From Pseudomonadota bacterium (GTDB lineage Bacteria > Pseudomonadota > Gammaproteobacteria > Arenicellales > UBA868): DNA of 34,282 nt. The DNA lies in NCBI GenBank assembly GCA_018672825.1, contig JABHUE010000122.1:1-34282 (forward strand), given 5' to 3'. Below the pieces are notes generated by a model, which was not told where the DNA came from, did not search any database, and saw only the letters and a list, made by a program, of their open reading frames with translations. Position numbers and translations under genes: made by a program. Shown one piece after another: positions 24,337 through 34,282 of this stretch (position 1 is its first letter; every line of letters starts with the position of its first letter).

Positions 24337-26163
24337 ATGCATCCCGCTATTACTAATTTGCGAAACATCGCAATCATTGCTCATGTTGATCATGGCAAAA
24401 CAACGCTCGTTGATCAACTGTTACAGCAGTCTGGAACACTCAGTTCTCACGGAGAATTTGCAGAACGGGTTATGGATTCAAATGTGCTCGAGCGGGAAAG
24501 GGGGATTACGATCCTGGCTAAGAATACAGCCATTCAGTGGCAGGGCTGGCGCATTAATATCGTGGATACCCCTGGCCATGCCGATTTTGGCGGTGAAGTT
24601 GAACGCGTCCTGTCCATGGTTGATTCTGTATTGCTGCTGGTTGATGCCGTAGAGGGGCCGATGCCGCAGACTCGTTTTGTTACGGAAAAAGCATTAGGCC
24701 ATGGCCTGAGTCCGATTGTCGTGATTAATAAAGTGGACCGACCTGGCGCGCGACCTGAGTGGGCCGTTGATCAAACCTTTGATTTATTTGATCGCTTAGG
24801 CGCTTCAGATGAGCAGTTGGATTTTCCGGTCATCTACGCGTCTGCGCTTCAAGGATGGGCTGCCAATCACGCGGAGCAAAACGGTGTTGAGGATATGAAA
24901 GCGCTGTTCGAAGCGATTGTGACTCATGCGCCTTCGCCGAGCGTAGACCCAGAAGGTGCTTTTCAGATGCGAATCAGCGCGCTGGATTATTCATCCTACG
25001 TTGGCGTTATTGGAATCGGTCGAATCCAGCGGGGTCAATTGTCCCGAAATGACACAATAACTGTGGCGGCGCCTGACGGGACATCTCGGAAAGGCCGTAT
25101 TCTGCAAATTCTTGGATTTCACGGGCTCGAACGAGTGGAAACGGAGACGGCCCTTGCGGGCGATATCGTAGCCGTCACCGGCCTCGATCCCTTGAGTATT
25201 TCAGACACTCTCTGTGATCCTGCTACGGTAGAGCGCTTGTCACCGCTGAGCGTCGACCAGCCGACGTTGAGCATGACTTTTCAGGTTAACGATTCTCCTT
25301 TCGCGGGCCGCGAAGGTAAGTTTGTCACCAGTCGAAACCTAAAAGAGCGCTTGGAACGTGAGTTGATTCACAATGTTGCGCTGCGGGTTGAACTGATGGA
25401 TGACCCGGATAAGTTTCGAGTGTCTGGTCGTGGCGAACTTCATTTGTCAGTGCTTATCGAAACCATGCGGCGAGAGGGTTACGAGCTTGCGATCTCCCGT
25501 CCTGAAGTGATCATGCTTGAGGAAGATGGCAAGGTGCTTGAGCCTTTTGAGACGCTGACTGTTGATGTTGAGGATGATTATCAGGGTCGGGTCATGGAAC
25601 GGTTAGGCGAGAGGCGTGCAGAAATACGGGATATCCTTCCTGATGGGCGAGGGAGGGTGAGACTTGATTATATTGTCCCCAGTCGTGGATTAATTGGTTT
25701 TCGATCTGAGTTTTTGACAATCAGCTCGGGTACCGGTCTGATGTATCACTCTTTTGATCACTACGGGCCTCGAATTGATGGCCATCTCGCTGAACGAAAT
25801 AATGGCGTTTTGATTTCGATGGCGAGTGGAAAAGCGTTAGCTTATGCGCTGTTTAACCTGCAGGAAAGGGGTCGACTTTTTATTGGTCACGCGACCGATG
25901 TCTACGAGGGAATGGTGATTGGTATTCACTCAAGATCGAATGATCTGACGGTTAATCCACTTAAAGCCAAGCAGCTGACTAACATTCGCGCGGCCGGCAC
26001 CGATGAAAACATCCTTCTCACACCGCCAGTGTCGACAACGCTGGAGTACGCGCTTGAATTTATTAATGACGATGAATTGGTTGAGGTCACTCCAAAAACA
26101 ATTCGCATCCGTAAGAAATGGCTGCTAGAGCACGAGCGAAAACGCGCTAGCCGGGCCGCCTAG
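24337..26163 (+). CDS. typA: Ribosome-associated GTPase TypA/BipA
   Basis: This 608-residue translational GTPase assists 50S assembly and growth in cold or stress. G1 is AHVDHGKT at 15-22, the G2 Thr lies in RERGITIL, G3 DTPGH is at 77-81 and G4 NKVD is at 131-134. Domain II, EF-G-like domains III and V ([30 protein letters not shown]) and the BipA-specific C-terminal domain follow ([17 protein letters not shown]). Length matches the family. The start is ATG 24337 with a GGAA nearby. It converges on ppsA with 13 bases between the stops. Confidence 0.97.
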   Translation: MHPAITNLRNIAIIAHVDHGKTTLVDQLLQQSGTLSSHGEFAERVMDSNVLERERGITILAKNTAIQWQGWRINIVDTPGHADFGGEVERVLSMVDSVLLLVDAVEGPMPQTRFVTEKALGHGLSPIVVINKVDRPGARPEWAVDQTFDLFDRLGASDEQLDFPVIYASALQGWAANHAEQNGVEDMKALFEAIVTHAPSPSVDPEGAFQMRISALDYSSYVGVIGIGRIQRGQLSRNDTITVAAPDGTSRKGRILQILGFHGLERVETETALAGDIVAVTGLDPLSISDTLCDPATVERLSPLSVDQPTLSMTFQVNDSPFAGREGKFVTSRNLKERLERELIHNVALRVELMDDPDKFRVSGRGELHLSVLIETMRREGYELAISRPEVIMLEEDGKVLEPFETLTVDVEDDYQGRVMERLGERRAEIRDILPDGRGRVRLDYIVPSRGLIGFRSEFLTISSGTGLMYHSFDHYGPRIDGHLAERNNGVLISMASGKALAYALFNLQERGRLFIGHATDVYEGMVIGIHSRSNDLTVNPLKAKQLTNIRAAGTDENILLTPPVSTTLEYALEFINDDELVEVTPKTIRIRKKWLLEHERKRASRAA

Positions 26164-26176
26164 CAGGTCTATCGCT

Positions 26177-28540
26177 CTATATTTCTTGTCCTGCCAAATG
26201 AAGCCAGGTCGCGAGAATGCTGTCTGGATTCAAAGAAACGCTTTCGATCCCTTCTTCCATCAACCACCTCGCAAGATCAGGATGATCTGAAGGCCCTTGG
26301 CCGCAGATACCCACATACTTGTTAGCTTTCCGGCAGGCAGAGATCGCGCTGTGCAGAAGCGCTTTGACCGCCTCATTTCGCTCATCGAATAAATGGGCAA
26401 TATCGGCGGAGTCACGATCAAGGCCTAGTGTTAGCTGGGTGAGATCATTTGATCCTATTGAAAATCCATCAAAATGCTCAAGGAATGCTTCAGCCAGAAT
26501 CGCATTGGACGGAATCTCGCACATCATAATGATCTTAAGATCGTTGATCCCTCTTGTGAGGCCATTCGCATCGAGAAGTGCGATTACTTCTTTTGCTTCC
26601 TGCACCGTCCGCACGAAGGGAACCATTAACCAGATATTCGTAAGACCCATTTCGTCTCGGACAAACTTAAGCGCGCGACACTCAAGCTCAAAGCAGTCAC
26701 GAAAATCAGGATTAATATAACGAGACGCACCGCGAAATCCTAACATCGGATTATCTTCCTTTGGCTCAAAATCGGCGCCGCCGATCATATTGGCATATTC
26801 GTTGGATTTGAAATCCGATAGCCGGACAATTACCGGTTTTGGATTAAAAGCGGCCCCAATATGGGAGATGCCCTCTACAAGTTTTTTGATATAAAAATCA
26901 ACCGGATCATCATAGCCTGCAATGATCTGACGAATATGATTCTGTAACGTAGGGTCGAGCTGGTTGAATTTGAGTATTGCCTTTGGATGCACGCCAATGG
27001 CGGTGTTGATAATGAATTCGAGACGAGCGAGACCCACGCCCGCGTTGGGAAGTGACTGAAAATCAAATGCCCGTTCGGGGTTACCGATGTTCATTGAAAT
27101 TTTAAACGGCAGTTCTGGCATATTGGCCAAGTCGATTTTTTCGACTTCGAAATTCAGTTTGCCTTTGTAAACTTTTCCAGTGTCTCCTTCAGCGCACGAT
27201 ACGGTGACATCGTCCCCTTCAGACAGTGTTGAGGTCGCTTTTCCACATCCCACAACTGCTGGAATGCCAAGTTCGCGAGCAATAATGGCGGCATGGCAGG
27301 TGCGGCCTCCTCGATTGGTAACGATACCGCCGGAACGCTTCATGACCGGTTCCCAGTCAGGATCAGTCATGTCGGTTACCAGAACGTCCCCGTCTTGCAC
27401 TTTGTCTAGATCTTTAACCGAGGGTACTAACCTTACGGCGCCAGAGCCGATTCGACTTCCGATGCTTCGTCCTTCACATAAAACGACCCCGGTATCATGC
27501 ATTCGATACCGCTCGAGGACTTGGGCGTGTTTGCGACTTTGAACTGTCTCGGGCCTCGCTTGCAAGATAAGGAGGGCGCCGGTTTCTCCATCAAGCCCCC
27601 ACTCGATATCCATCGGGCGTCCGTAGTGCGTTTCTATCGTTGTCGCCATTTTTGCCAAAGATGTAATTTGGCTATCCGAAAGGGAGAACCTTTGCTGTTC
27701 TTCGATGGTGGTATCTACGGTTTTGACAGGAGGATTTTCGTCCGGTTCAGCATAGATCATTTTGATGAGTTTGCTGCCGAGGTGTCGACGTAGAATTGCG
27801 GGTCGACCGGACAGTAAGGTTGGCTTGTGGACATAGAATTCATCTGGATTGACAGCGCCTTGCACTACGCATTCGCCAAGACCTACGCTCGAGGTAATGA
27901 AAACGGCATCCGAAAAACCCGATTCCGTATCGAGTGTAAACGCAACGCCGCTCGCACCAATATCGGTTCGCGCCATGCACTGGATTCCAGCAGAGATGGC
28001 AACGTCAGCATGGTTAAAGCCTTGATGGACGCGATAAGCAATAGCCCGATCATTAAAAAGTGAAGCAAATACCTCGCGTACAGCTTTCAGGACATTGTCG
28101 ATTCCACGGACATTAAGGAAACTTTCTTGTTGTCCTGCAAATGAAGCTTCCGGGAGATCCTCCGCGGTGGCTGATGACCGAACGGCGACCGCGGTATCGC
28201 TTCCCAGTTTGAGGTATTGGGTGCTAATCTCTTTTTCGAGCGCCTTGGGCAGAGGGGCGTTGATGATCCCGGATCGAATCGTTTCCCCGGCTTTTTTTAA
28301 TTCAGCGACATCGTCGACGTCGAGCGTCTCCAGACGCGCGTTTATGTGTTCAGACAACTGATTGTGGTGAAGGAACTCTGTGAACGCGTCAGCAGTGGTT
28401 GCAAATCCGTCGGGGACGCTGATGCCCGCACCCGTCAATTGGCTTATCATTTCCCCGAGAGAAGCATTTTTACCCCCGACGAGCCCGACATCCTTAATAC
28501 CGAGATTGGAGAACCAATGAACGCGTTGCTCTTTATTCAT
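26177..28540 (-). CDS. ppsA: Phosphoenolpyruvate synthase
   Basis: This 787-residue gluconeogenic enzyme converts pyruvate and ATP to PEP, AMP and phosphate. The N-terminal ATP-grasp domain (about 15-340) has [12 protein letters not shown] and [12 protein letters not shown]. The swivelling domain carries phospho-His416 in [23 protein letters not shown] (split here as GGRTCHAAI and GIPAVVGCG). The C-terminal barrel has GFRGASRY and [17 protein letters not shown]. Thr414, two before the His, is the position regulated by PSRP in E. coli. The length and motifs fit PpsA, not pyruvate phosphate dikinase. It is divergent from ppsR. Confidence 0.97.
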   Translation of the reverse strand: MNKEQRVHWFSNLGIKDVGLVGGKNASLGEMISQLTGAGISVPDGFATTADAFTEFLHHNQLSEHINARLETLDVDDVAELKKAGETIRSGIINAPLPKALEKEISTQYLKLGSDTAVAVRSSATAEDLPEASFAGQQESFLNVRGIDNVLKAVREVFASLFNDRAIAYRVHQGFNHADVAISAGIQCMARTDIGASGVAFTLDTESGFSDAVFITSSVGLGECVVQGAVNPDEFYVHKPTLLSGRPAILRRHLGSKLIKMIYAEPDENPPVKTVDTTIEEQQRFSLSDSQITSLAKMATTIETHYGRPMDIEWGLDGETGALLILQARPETVQSRKHAQVLERYRMHDTGVVLCEGRSIGSRIGSGAVRLVPSVKDLDKVQDGDVLVTDMTDPDWEPVMKRSGGIVTNRGGRTCHAAIIARELGIPAVVGCGKATSTLSEGDDVTVSCAEGDTGKVYKGKLNFEVEKIDLANMPELPFKISMNIGNPERAFDFQSLPNAGVGLARLEFIINTAIGVHPKAILKFNQLDPTLQNHIRQIIAGYDDPVDFYIKKLVEGISHIGAAFNPKPVIVRLSDFKSNEYANMIGGADFEPKEDNPMLGFRGASRYINPDFRDCFELECRALKFVRDEMGLTNIWLMVPFVRTVQEAKEVIALLDANGLTRGINDLKIIMMCEIPSNAILAEAFLEHFDGFSIGSNDLTQLTLGLDRDSADIAHLFDERNEAVKALLHSAISACRKANKYVGICGQGPSDHPDLARWLMEEGIESVSLNPDSILATWLHLAGQEI

Positions 28541-28634
28541 GATGCTTATTCATAGACAATTGGGGTATGTGGAATATGACTTTGTTTTTACTCATTTATG
28601 CTGGTGTATTTAAGCCGGTTTTGGATACGCAACC

Positions 28635-29465
28635 ATGGCTTTAGCGAAACGATCAGTTTTTATTGTCTCAGATCGAACCGGGTTGACGGCGGAGGAACTG
28701 GCGCAGACTCTGCTCACCCAGTTCCCGCAGGTTCATTTTATGACCACCGTTTTGCCCTTTGTTGATTCGGATCATAAATTGAATGAAGCGATTAGCCAAA
28801 TAAATATGATTCAAGAGGCGGATGGATCGCGACCGATCGTATTTGTTACGTTTGTAAACGCTGATTACCGAAAAAGGATAGAGCAAGCAGACGCCCTAGT
28901 GATTGATGTCTTTAGCTCTTTTCTAGGTATTCTCTCTCGCGAAATGAACCTGATGCCCAGCTGGCAGGCAGGTTTCAGTCATGGGGTAATCGATCAGGGG
29001 CGCTACAACTCGAGAATTGACGCCATACACTTTGCGATGGATTGTGACGATGGTGTAAATCCAGACGCCTATGATCAGGCAGATCTCATTTTGGTCGGCG
29101 TGTCTCGAAGCGGCAAAACCCCAACGTGTGTATATCTTGCTATGCACTTTGGGCTTTACTGTGCAAACTATCCGCTGACTGAGGACGATTATCTGGATGA
29201 CGGGTTGCCTTCGACCCTTGATGCGTATCGCGATCGACTGGTAGGGCTTACGATTGATGCGAGACGACTGCATGAAATCCGGCAAAAGCGTCGCCCGGAT
29301 AGTGAATATGCGAAGCTAGATCAGTGTCAGATAGAGGTTAGGCGAGCCGAGGACCTATTCAGACATCGCGGCATTTTGATGGCCGACACCTCGGGCATTT
29401 CAGTGGAAGAAATTGCGACGACCCTTTTGCAAAAAACTGGATTACGCCGTGAATACCTTGGATAG
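28635..29465 (+). CDS. ppsR: PEP synthase regulatory kinase/pyrophosphorylase (PSRP)
   Basis: This 276-residue DUF299 protein switches PEP synthase off by ADP-dependent Thr phosphorylation and on by phosphate-dependent dephosphorylation. The P-loop GVSRSGKTPT is at 155-164, and the N-terminal VFIVSDRTGLTAE and the ANYPLTEDD segment are family marks. Its target Thr414-Cys-His416 is present in the adjacent divergent ppsA, which confirms the pairing. The 94-base gap between them should hold both promoters. I see no clear box. rimO follows after 21 bases. Confidence 0.96.
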   Translation: MALAKRSVFIVSDRTGLTAEELAQTLLTQFPQVHFMTTVLPFVDSDHKLNEAISQINMIQEADGSRPIVFVTFVNADYRKRIEQADALVIDVFSSFLGILSREMNLMPSWQAGFSHGVIDQGRYNSRIDAIHFAMDCDDGVNPDAYDQADLILVGVSRSGKTPTCVYLAMHFGLYCANYPLTEDDYLDDGLPSTLDAYRDRLVGLTIDARRLHEIRQKRRPDSEYAKLDQCQIEVRRAEDLFRHRGILMADTSGISVEEIATTLLQKTGLRREYLG

Positions 29466-29486
29466 AAACATAATGGGAAGAACGTT

Positions 29487-30815
29487 GTGAGTCAGGGAAG
29501 TATTGGGTTTGTAAGTCTGGGGTGCGCGAAGGCAACGGTGGATTCGGAGAGGATTCTGACCGAGCTAAGAGCAGAGGGCTATGAGTTTAGCGACCAATAT
29601 GACCAGGCAGATGTCGTCGTTGTGAATACTTGTGGTTTTATTGAGTCGGCAGTTGAAGAGTCACTTGCGGTTATTGAAGAAGCGGTTGGTACTAACGGTC
29701 AGGTAATAGTCACAGGATGCCTTGGCGCTCGCTCGGATATGCTAATGAAGAAGTTTCCCAGTCTATTAGCGGTTACCGGACCGCACGATAAAGATGCCGT
29801 TTTGACTGCGATCCACGAAGTCGTGCCCCCCATTCACGCGCCGCTTTATCACTTATTGCCCCCGGGTGGAATCAAACTGACTCCTCGACATTATGCTTAT
29901 TTGAAGATCTCCGAGGGCTGCAACCATAAATGCAGTTTTTGTATCATTCCTTCGATGCGGGGTCGCCTTGCGAGTCGCTCGCCGCGCGACATTGTTGAGG
30001 AAGCAGCTAGTTTGCGGGAAGCAGGCGTGCGCGAACTCCTCGTTGTCTCCCAAGACACAAGTGCTTATGGCATTGATTTAAAGGGAGATGCCGATCTCTT
30101 GCTGGGGAAGGCGCTTCGGCCGAATATTGTTCAGCTATCAGAGGCCCTCGCAGAGCTTGATATGTGGGTTCGTCTTCACTATGTGTATCCCTACCGAAGC
30201 GTTGATCGACTGGTTGAGTTAATGTCGGACGGTTTGATACTGCCTTATCTTGATGTTCCGTTTCAGCATTCAAGTCCCAAAGTACTCCGTCAAATGAAGC
30301 GCCCTGCGAGCGGAGAGGATAATCTTGAAAGAGTGGAAAGCTGGCGAGCGCTATGCCCAGATATCGCAATTCGAAGTACGTTTATTGTTGGATTCCCGGG
30401 TGAGACAGATGAAGACTTCCAACACTTGCTCGAATTTCTACAAAATGCCAAGCTCGATCGGGTGGGCTGTTTTAGCTATTCTCCCGTCGAAGGTGCAATC
30501 GCGAACAATCTCGCTAATCCTGTTGACCCGGACCTTGCTGAAGAAAGACGCGAAGCGTTAATGGCGACTCAAGCGCTCATTTCTTCAGAACGTTTGCAAC
30601 TGAGGATAGGTACCACCTGCGCCGCAGTTATTGATGAAGTGACGTCAGCCGAAATTATTGCCAGAAGTTATGCTGAATCTCCAGACGTCGACGGCGTTAT
30701 TCGGATTAATCCAAGTCTAGGCGTAAAGGCCGGGGATCAGGTATCCATAAAAATAACGGACAGCGATGAATATGATCTTTTCGGTGAATTGACCACTGAA
30801 TCAGAGCAGATTTGA
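29487..30815 (+). CDS. rimO: Ribosomal protein S12 methylthiotransferase
   Basis: This 442-residue radical-SAM enzyme adds a methylthio group to an Asp of ribosomal protein S12. The N-terminal domain carries auxiliary cluster ligands Cys13, Cys49 and Cys78 (SLGCAK, VNTCGF, VTGCLG). The radical-SAM cluster is Cys145, Cys149 and Cys152 in EGCNHKCSFC. HYVYPY and STFIVGFPGET follow, and a TRAM domain closes the chain with DEYDLFGEL. The start is GTG 29487, directly before MSQGSIGFVSLGC. It is probably cotranscribed with ppsR. Confidence 0.97.
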   Translation: MSQGSIGFVSLGCAKATVDSERILTELRAEGYEFSDQYDQADVVVVNTCGFIESAVEESLAVIEEAVGTNGQVIVTGCLGARSDMLMKKFPSLLAVTGPHDKDAVLTAIHEVVPPIHAPLYHLLPPGGIKLTPRHYAYLKISEGCNHKCSFCIIPSMRGRLASRSPRDIVEEAASLREAGVRELLVVSQDTSAYGIDLKGDADLLLGKALRPNIVQLSEALAELDMWVRLHYVYPYRSVDRLVELMSDGLILPYLDVPFQHSSPKVLRQMKRPASGEDNLERVESWRALCPDIAIRSTFIVGFPGETDEDFQHLLEFLQNAKLDRVGCFSYSPVEGAIANNLANPVDPDLAEERREALMATQALISSERLQLRIGTTCAAVIDEVTSAEIIARSYAESPDVDGVIRINPSLGVKAGDQVSIKITDSDEYDLFGELTTESEQI

Positions 30816-30903
30816 GATCAAAGGTGATTGATCATGACTGTCCAGGTAACGTTATGATTGGGCAAATTTTTTTTCGGATTCTTAAATTCATGCGGATGCA
30901 CTA

Positions 30904-31626
30904 ATGCAGGCGTTATCAGATTCATTTGGGTTGGCTTTTGGGTTGATTGTTGGGCTGGATCCGGATCTTCTTGAAATTGTTTCACTTTCCTTGAAAGTGA
31001 GTCTCGTTGCGATCACTTTCGCGCTGATTTTGGGTTTACCGCTCGGCGCGGCGCTTGCGATCGGTCGCTTCCCCGGGCGATTTGGCCTCACAGTTGTGAT
31101 TAATTCTTTTATGGGTATGCCGCCTGTCGTCGTGGGATTGCTTGTTTATCTCGCGCTTTCCCGGTCAGGACCATTTGGCGTGCTAGGGCTTCTTTATACT
31201 CCCTCAGCGATGGTGATTGCGCAGGTGCTGCTCATCACACCGATTGTGGTCTCACTGACAAGACAAACCATAGAAGAATTAGATTCCCAATATCGTGAGT
31301 ATTTTCTATCCCTCGGCATTAAACGACTTCCCAAGGTGCTCACTTTTTTGTGGGAGGCAAGATTTAGTCTCGTTACGGTTTGTTTAGCTGGTTTTGGTCG
31401 AGCAATTTCTGAAGTTGGGGCGGTAATGATCGTGGGCGGCAATATTGATCATCTCACTCGAGTCATGACGACCGCAATCGCTTTGGAAACTTCCAAAGGT
31501 GATCTTGAGTTGGCGATGGCTCTGGGTGTCATTCTTATGCTGATTGCGTTTAGCGTTAATCTTCTAATTGCCTTGATTCGGCCCTCGAATAATCATTCCA
31601 TAACAAGCAAAATGTTCTCGAGATAG
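30904..31626 (+). CDS. tupB: Tungstate-type ABC transporter permease
   Basis: This 240-residue inner-membrane permease has about five or six segments. FMGMPPVVVGLLVYLALSRSG and GRAISEVGAVMIVGGNIDHLTR are typical of TupB/WtpB anion permeases, with an EAA-like loop YREYFLSLGIKRLPKVL before them. The partner gene tupA follows after 54 bases. No ATP-binding subunit (TupC) is present on either side, so the ATPase must be encoded elsewhere. The start at ATG 30904 has only a weak ribosome site. Confidence 0.88.
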   Translation: MQALSDSFGLAFGLIVGLDPDLLEIVSLSLKVSLVAITFALILGLPLGAALAIGRFPGRFGLTVVINSFMGMPPVVVGLLVYLALSRSGPFGVLGLLYTPSAMVIAQVLLITPIVVSLTRQTIEELDSQYREYFLSLGIKRLPKVLTFLWEARFSLVTVCLAGFGRAISEVGAVMIVGGNIDHLTRVMTTAIALETSKGDLELAMALGVILMLIAFSVNLLIALIRPSNNHSITSKMFSR

Positions 31627-31680
31627 TGTGAGCTTGGTTAATGACGTCGGTTAGATCAATGTCAAGCAGTAATAATACGT

Positions 31681-32499
31681 ATGGGAAAAATGTTTAAACT
31701 GATTTCGGGAATTTTAGTTCTGTTCTGCGGGATAAATGTCATGAGCATGGCAGACCCGGTTATTGTGGTTCAGTCAACTACTTCAACCGCGAACTCGGGA
31801 TTGTATGACTCTATTTTGCCGCAGTTTGAGCAACAAACGGGGATTCGGGTTAATGTTGTGGCCGTTGGGACCGGGCAAGCGATCAAAAATGCGATTAGAG
31901 GTGATGGTGATGTGTTGTTGGTGCACGCCAAGTCGGCCGAAGAAAAGTTCGTGGCCAATGGATGGGGTGTGGGCCGGTTTGATTTAATGTACAACGATTT
32001 TATTTTTGTGGGTCCAGATAATGACCCGGCCGGCCTTTCAGACGCGACCAGCGCTGTTGATGCGTTAATTCGTATTAGTTCAGAGAGGGCGCTGTTTGCA
32101 TCGAGGGGAGACGACTCGGGCACTCATAAAAAAGAGAGACTGCTGTGGGCATCAGCAGGCCTTGATCCGACGACATCAAGTGGCGATTGGTATCGGGAGA
32201 CCGGTTCCGGGATGGGTGCAACGCTAAATGTCGCGGTGGGTATGAATGCTTATGCGATAACCGATCGCGCCACCTGGATTAGTTTTGGCAATAAGCTAGG
32301 TTTTAAGGTTGTGTTCGATAACGATCAGGAACTTTTTAATCAGTACGGGATAATTCTAGTCAATCCTTCACGGCACCCCCATGTGAACGCTAAAGATGGT
32401 CAAATTTTCATCAATTGGATGCTTGGTAAAAAAGGGCAAACGGCTATTGCGAATTACACCCTTGATGGCCAGCAATTGTTTTTCCCCAATGTAAATTAA
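31681..32499 (+). CDS. tupA: Tungstate-binding periplasmic protein
   Basis: This 272-residue secreted protein has a short signal peptide ending near MSMA-D. The oxyanion-binding segment VVQSTTSTANSGLYD at 29-43 and SRGDDSGTHKKE at 141-152 match TupA, which prefers tungstate over molybdate. It lacks the features of ModA. It presumably delivers substrate to TupB. The gene order B-A without C is unlike the usual tupABC. No tungsten enzyme is in the window. Confidence 0.88.
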   Translation: MGKMFKLISGILVLFCGINVMSMADPVIVVQSTTSTANSGLYDSILPQFEQQTGIRVNVVAVGTGQAIKNAIRGDGDVLLVHAKSAEEKFVANGWGVGRFDLMYNDFIFVGPDNDPAGLSDATSAVDALIRISSERALFASRGDDSGTHKKERLLWASAGLDPTTSSGDWYRETGSGMGATLNVAVGMNAYAITDRATWISFGNKLGFKVVFDNDQELFNQYGIILVNPSRHPHVNAKDGQIFINWMLGKKGQTAIANYTLDGQQLFFPNVN

Positions 32500-32511
32500 T
32501 CAGGGTTTAGA

Positions 32512-32546
32512 GTTGGCGGGAATATGACCAACGCGGCATTTTTTTA
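32512..32546 (+). terminator. Possible terminator after tupA
   Basis: GTTGG (32512-32516) can pair with CCAAC (32528-32532), followed after six bases by a run of seven T. The stem is short and separated from the T-run, so this is tentative. Confidence 0.3.
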
Positions 32547-32649
32547 GTGATTCGTTCGGTCTATTGTGTAATGTCTAATGATTCAGCATTCACATTGAAA
32601 ATATGAGTCGCTAGAATAGAAGCTGGAGTCTTTTAAGAGAAAACCTATA

Positions 32650-32826
32650 GTGAATCGGCGTCGCTGGAGCACACGTTACCGAGTTGTCCGGATTCGCCGT
32701 CGGCGCTTGATCGACTTTGAGCGTTACAATCCACAGATACCACTTCCTTTTGCGCCGGCAGTGAGTCTTTATTTGGAGCCAAGAGATGAGCGAGACGAGC
32801 CAGACGACCGCGACGGTTTCGGATAA
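32650..32826 (+). CDS. Small charged hypothetical protein upstream of prfC
   Basis: A GTG at 32650 opens a 58-codon frame. The first half is strongly basic ([18 protein letters not shown]), the middle is Pro-rich ([11 protein letters not shown]), and the end is acidic ([16 protein letters not shown]). It ends 35 bases before prfC on the same strand. I do not recognise it. The ordered charge pattern and good Pro/Arg codon structure argue for a real gene, but a GTG start and no clear Shine-Dalgarno keep this tentative. Confidence 0.4.
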   Translation: MNRRRWSTRYRVVRIRRRRLIDFERYNPQIPLPFAPAVSLYLEPRDERDEPDDRDGFG

Positions 32827-32861
32827 ATCACGCGCCTGAAGAGATACAGAAATCTAATTTG

Positions 32862-34282
32862 ATGTCAGAACACCTTGATGAGGTTCGTCGCCGGCGGACC
32901 TTTGCCATTATTTCCCATCCGGATGCCGGAAAGACGACGCTCACGGAAAAGTTTCTCCATTACGGGGGCGCTATCCAGGAGGCGGGAACGGTGCGTGCTC
33001 GTAAGACAGGTCGCTACGCAACGTCGGACTGGATGAAGCTTGAGAAAGAACGAGGGATCTCTGTCACTTCTTCTGTGATGCAGTTTGAATACCGAGGGTT
33101 CGTTCTTAACCTGCTTGATACACCAGGTCACGCGGACTTTTCGGAAGATACCTATCGAACACTGACCGCTGTTGACTCCGCTCTTATGGTGATCGATGCC
33201 GCCAAAGGCGTTGAAGAGCGGACAATTAAATTAATGGATGTCTGCCGACTGCGTGATACGCCAATCATCACGTTCGTAAATAAGATGGATAGAGAGGGTC
33301 GGGATCCAGTGGAACTTCTTGATGAGGTTGAATCGGTGCTTGGAATCCAATGTGCACCGATGACTTGGCCAATTGGATCCGGTCGACATTTTAAGGGCGT
33401 GTATCAAATTAATGAGGATCGTGTGTCGTTGTTTGACCGCTCTGCATCCGGCGGAAGTCCGGCGCGCATCTTTCAAGGCCTGGATAATCCTGAGTTGCAC
33501 GACCTTCTAGGGGAGGATTCGAGTGCGCTTCGTGATGAGATTGAACTTTTGACAGGTGCTTCCCACAGTTTTGATCATCAAGCTTATCTAAAGGGAAAGC
33601 TGACTCCTGTTTTTTTTGGATCCGCTCTTAATCATGAGGGGACAGATGAATTGATTGACGCATTTGTCGATCATGCGCCATCACCATTACCGAGGGAAAC
33701 CCAGAGTCGAACTGTAGAAGCATTAGAGGAAAAATTTTCCGGTTTCGTTTTTAAGATTCAAGCCAATATGGATCCTTCGCATCACGATCGTGTTGCTTTT
33801 GTTCGTGTGACTTCAGGCGAGTATTCGAAGGGGCTTAAGGTGCGGCATGTTAGGGCAGAACGAGATCTGCAGCTTCATAATGCCATAACCTTTCTAGCCT
33901 CTCGCCGAGAATCCGTTGGGAAAGCGGTCGCCGGGGACATTATTGGCCTTCATAACCACGGTACTATTCAGATTGGTGATGCGTTTACTTCAGGCGAGTC
34001 TCTAAAATTCTTGGGTATTCCTAGTTTTGCACCTGAACTCTTTCGGCGGGTTCGGTTGACAGATCCGCTGAGAGCGAAAGCGCTCAATAAAGGCCTAGAT
34101 CAATTAAGCGAGGAAGGCGCGACGCAGGTATTTCGACCCTTGATGAGCAACGATCTCGTTCTGGGCGCTATTGGGATACTGCAGTTCGATGTCGTGGCTC
34201 ACCGGTTGAAAAACGAGTACGGGGTCGATTGCGCTTTTGAGGCCGTACCGGTGGTTACCGTTCGTTGGATTTTGGGCGATGA
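32862..34282 (+). CDS. prfC: Peptide chain release factor 3 (3' end outside window)
   Basis: This GTPase removes RF1/RF2 from the ribosome after termination. It begins at ATG 32862 ([20 protein letters not shown]) and stays open to the window end, giving about 473 of the usual 525-530 residues. G1 is SHPDAGKTT at 18-26, the G2 region is [13 protein letters not shown]3 is DTPGH and G4 is NKMD. The RF3-specific [11 protein letters not shown] and the later [19 protein letters not shown] are clear. No frameshift is seen. Confidence 0.96.
   Translation, partial: MSEHLDEVRRRRTFAIISHPDAGKTTLTEKFLHYGGAIQEAGTVRARKTGRYATSDWMKLEKERGISVTSSVMQFEYRGFVLNLLDTPGHADFSEDTYRTLTAVDSALMVIDAAKGVEERTIKLMDVCRLRDTPIITFVNKMDREGRDPVELLDEVESVLGIQCAPMTWPIGSGRHFKGVYQINEDRVSLFDRSASGGSPARIFQGLDNPELHDLLGEDSSALRDEIELLTGASHSFDHQAYLKGKLTPVFFGSALNHEGTDELIDAFVDHAPSPLPRETQSRTVEALEEKFSGFVFKIQANMDPSHHDRVAFVRVTSGEYSKGLKVRHVRAERDLQLHNAITFLASRRESVGKAVAGDIIGLHNHGTIQIGDAFTSGESLKFLGIPSFAPELFRRVRLTDPLRAKALNKGLDQLSEEGATQVFRPLMSNDLVLGAIGILQFDVVAHRLKNEYGVDCAFEAVPVVTVRWILGD

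Noticed and set aside
26177-28540. Pyruvate phosphate dikinase as an alternative for ppsA
   Set aside because: The length (787), GGRTCHAAI motif and the divergent PSRP partner fit PEP synthase.

Overview
The window looks like a chromosomal segment of a free-living, probably marine gammaproteobacterium. This is inferred from gene content: TypA/BipA, RimO, RF3, PpsA with its PSRP regulator, SrkA, a Pot-type polyamine importer, an Fbp-type ferric iron importer and a Tup-type tungstate importer. I could not run a taxonomic search. Genes are tightly packed on both strands. I saw no tRNA, rRNA, insertion sequence, prophage or CRISPR array.

Region 1 (1-7645) is devoted to iron and peroxide. A two-gene unit on the minus strand (DUF2325 protein and a small helical protein) diverges from a plus-strand unit (2-Cys peroxiredoxin, Cys-rich small protein, FeoA-like protein). 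A 19-bp Fur-box-like palindrome lies between them. After a gene-poor stretch with a second Fur-like palindrome and doubtful small ORFs comes fbpA, a terminator, then overlapping fbpB-fbpC.

Region 2 (7646-15364) concerns import and breakdown of organic amines. A PotF-G-H-I importer is followed by the most unusual gene of the window: a 620-residue protein joining a BetI-like TetR repressor to a complete Rieske oxygenase alpha subunit. The oxygenase carries a Glu at the bridging position, as reported for carnitine-type Rieske monooxygenases. It diverges from a flavin amine oxidase, and the 82-bp gap between them holds a near-perfect 18-bp palindrome overlapping a TATAAT box. The simplest reading is a module in which repressor and catabolic enzyme are one polypeptide.

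Region 3 (15420-22931, all minus strand) runs MFS transporter, srkA, Atm1-type ABC exporter, APH-fold phosphotransferase, quinone-oxidoreductase-like enzyme and acyl-CoA dehydrogenase. Several genes overlap or are separated by a few bases. The phosphotransferase plus ACAD10/11-like dehydrogenase resemble the two halves of ACAD10/ACAD11, which suggests hydroxyacyl-CoA breakdown.

Region 4 (23192-34282) is mostly housekeeping: an EamA exporter, typA, ppsA divergent from ppsR, rimO, tupB-tupA with no ATPase gene, a 58-codon charged ORF, and prfC cut by the window end.
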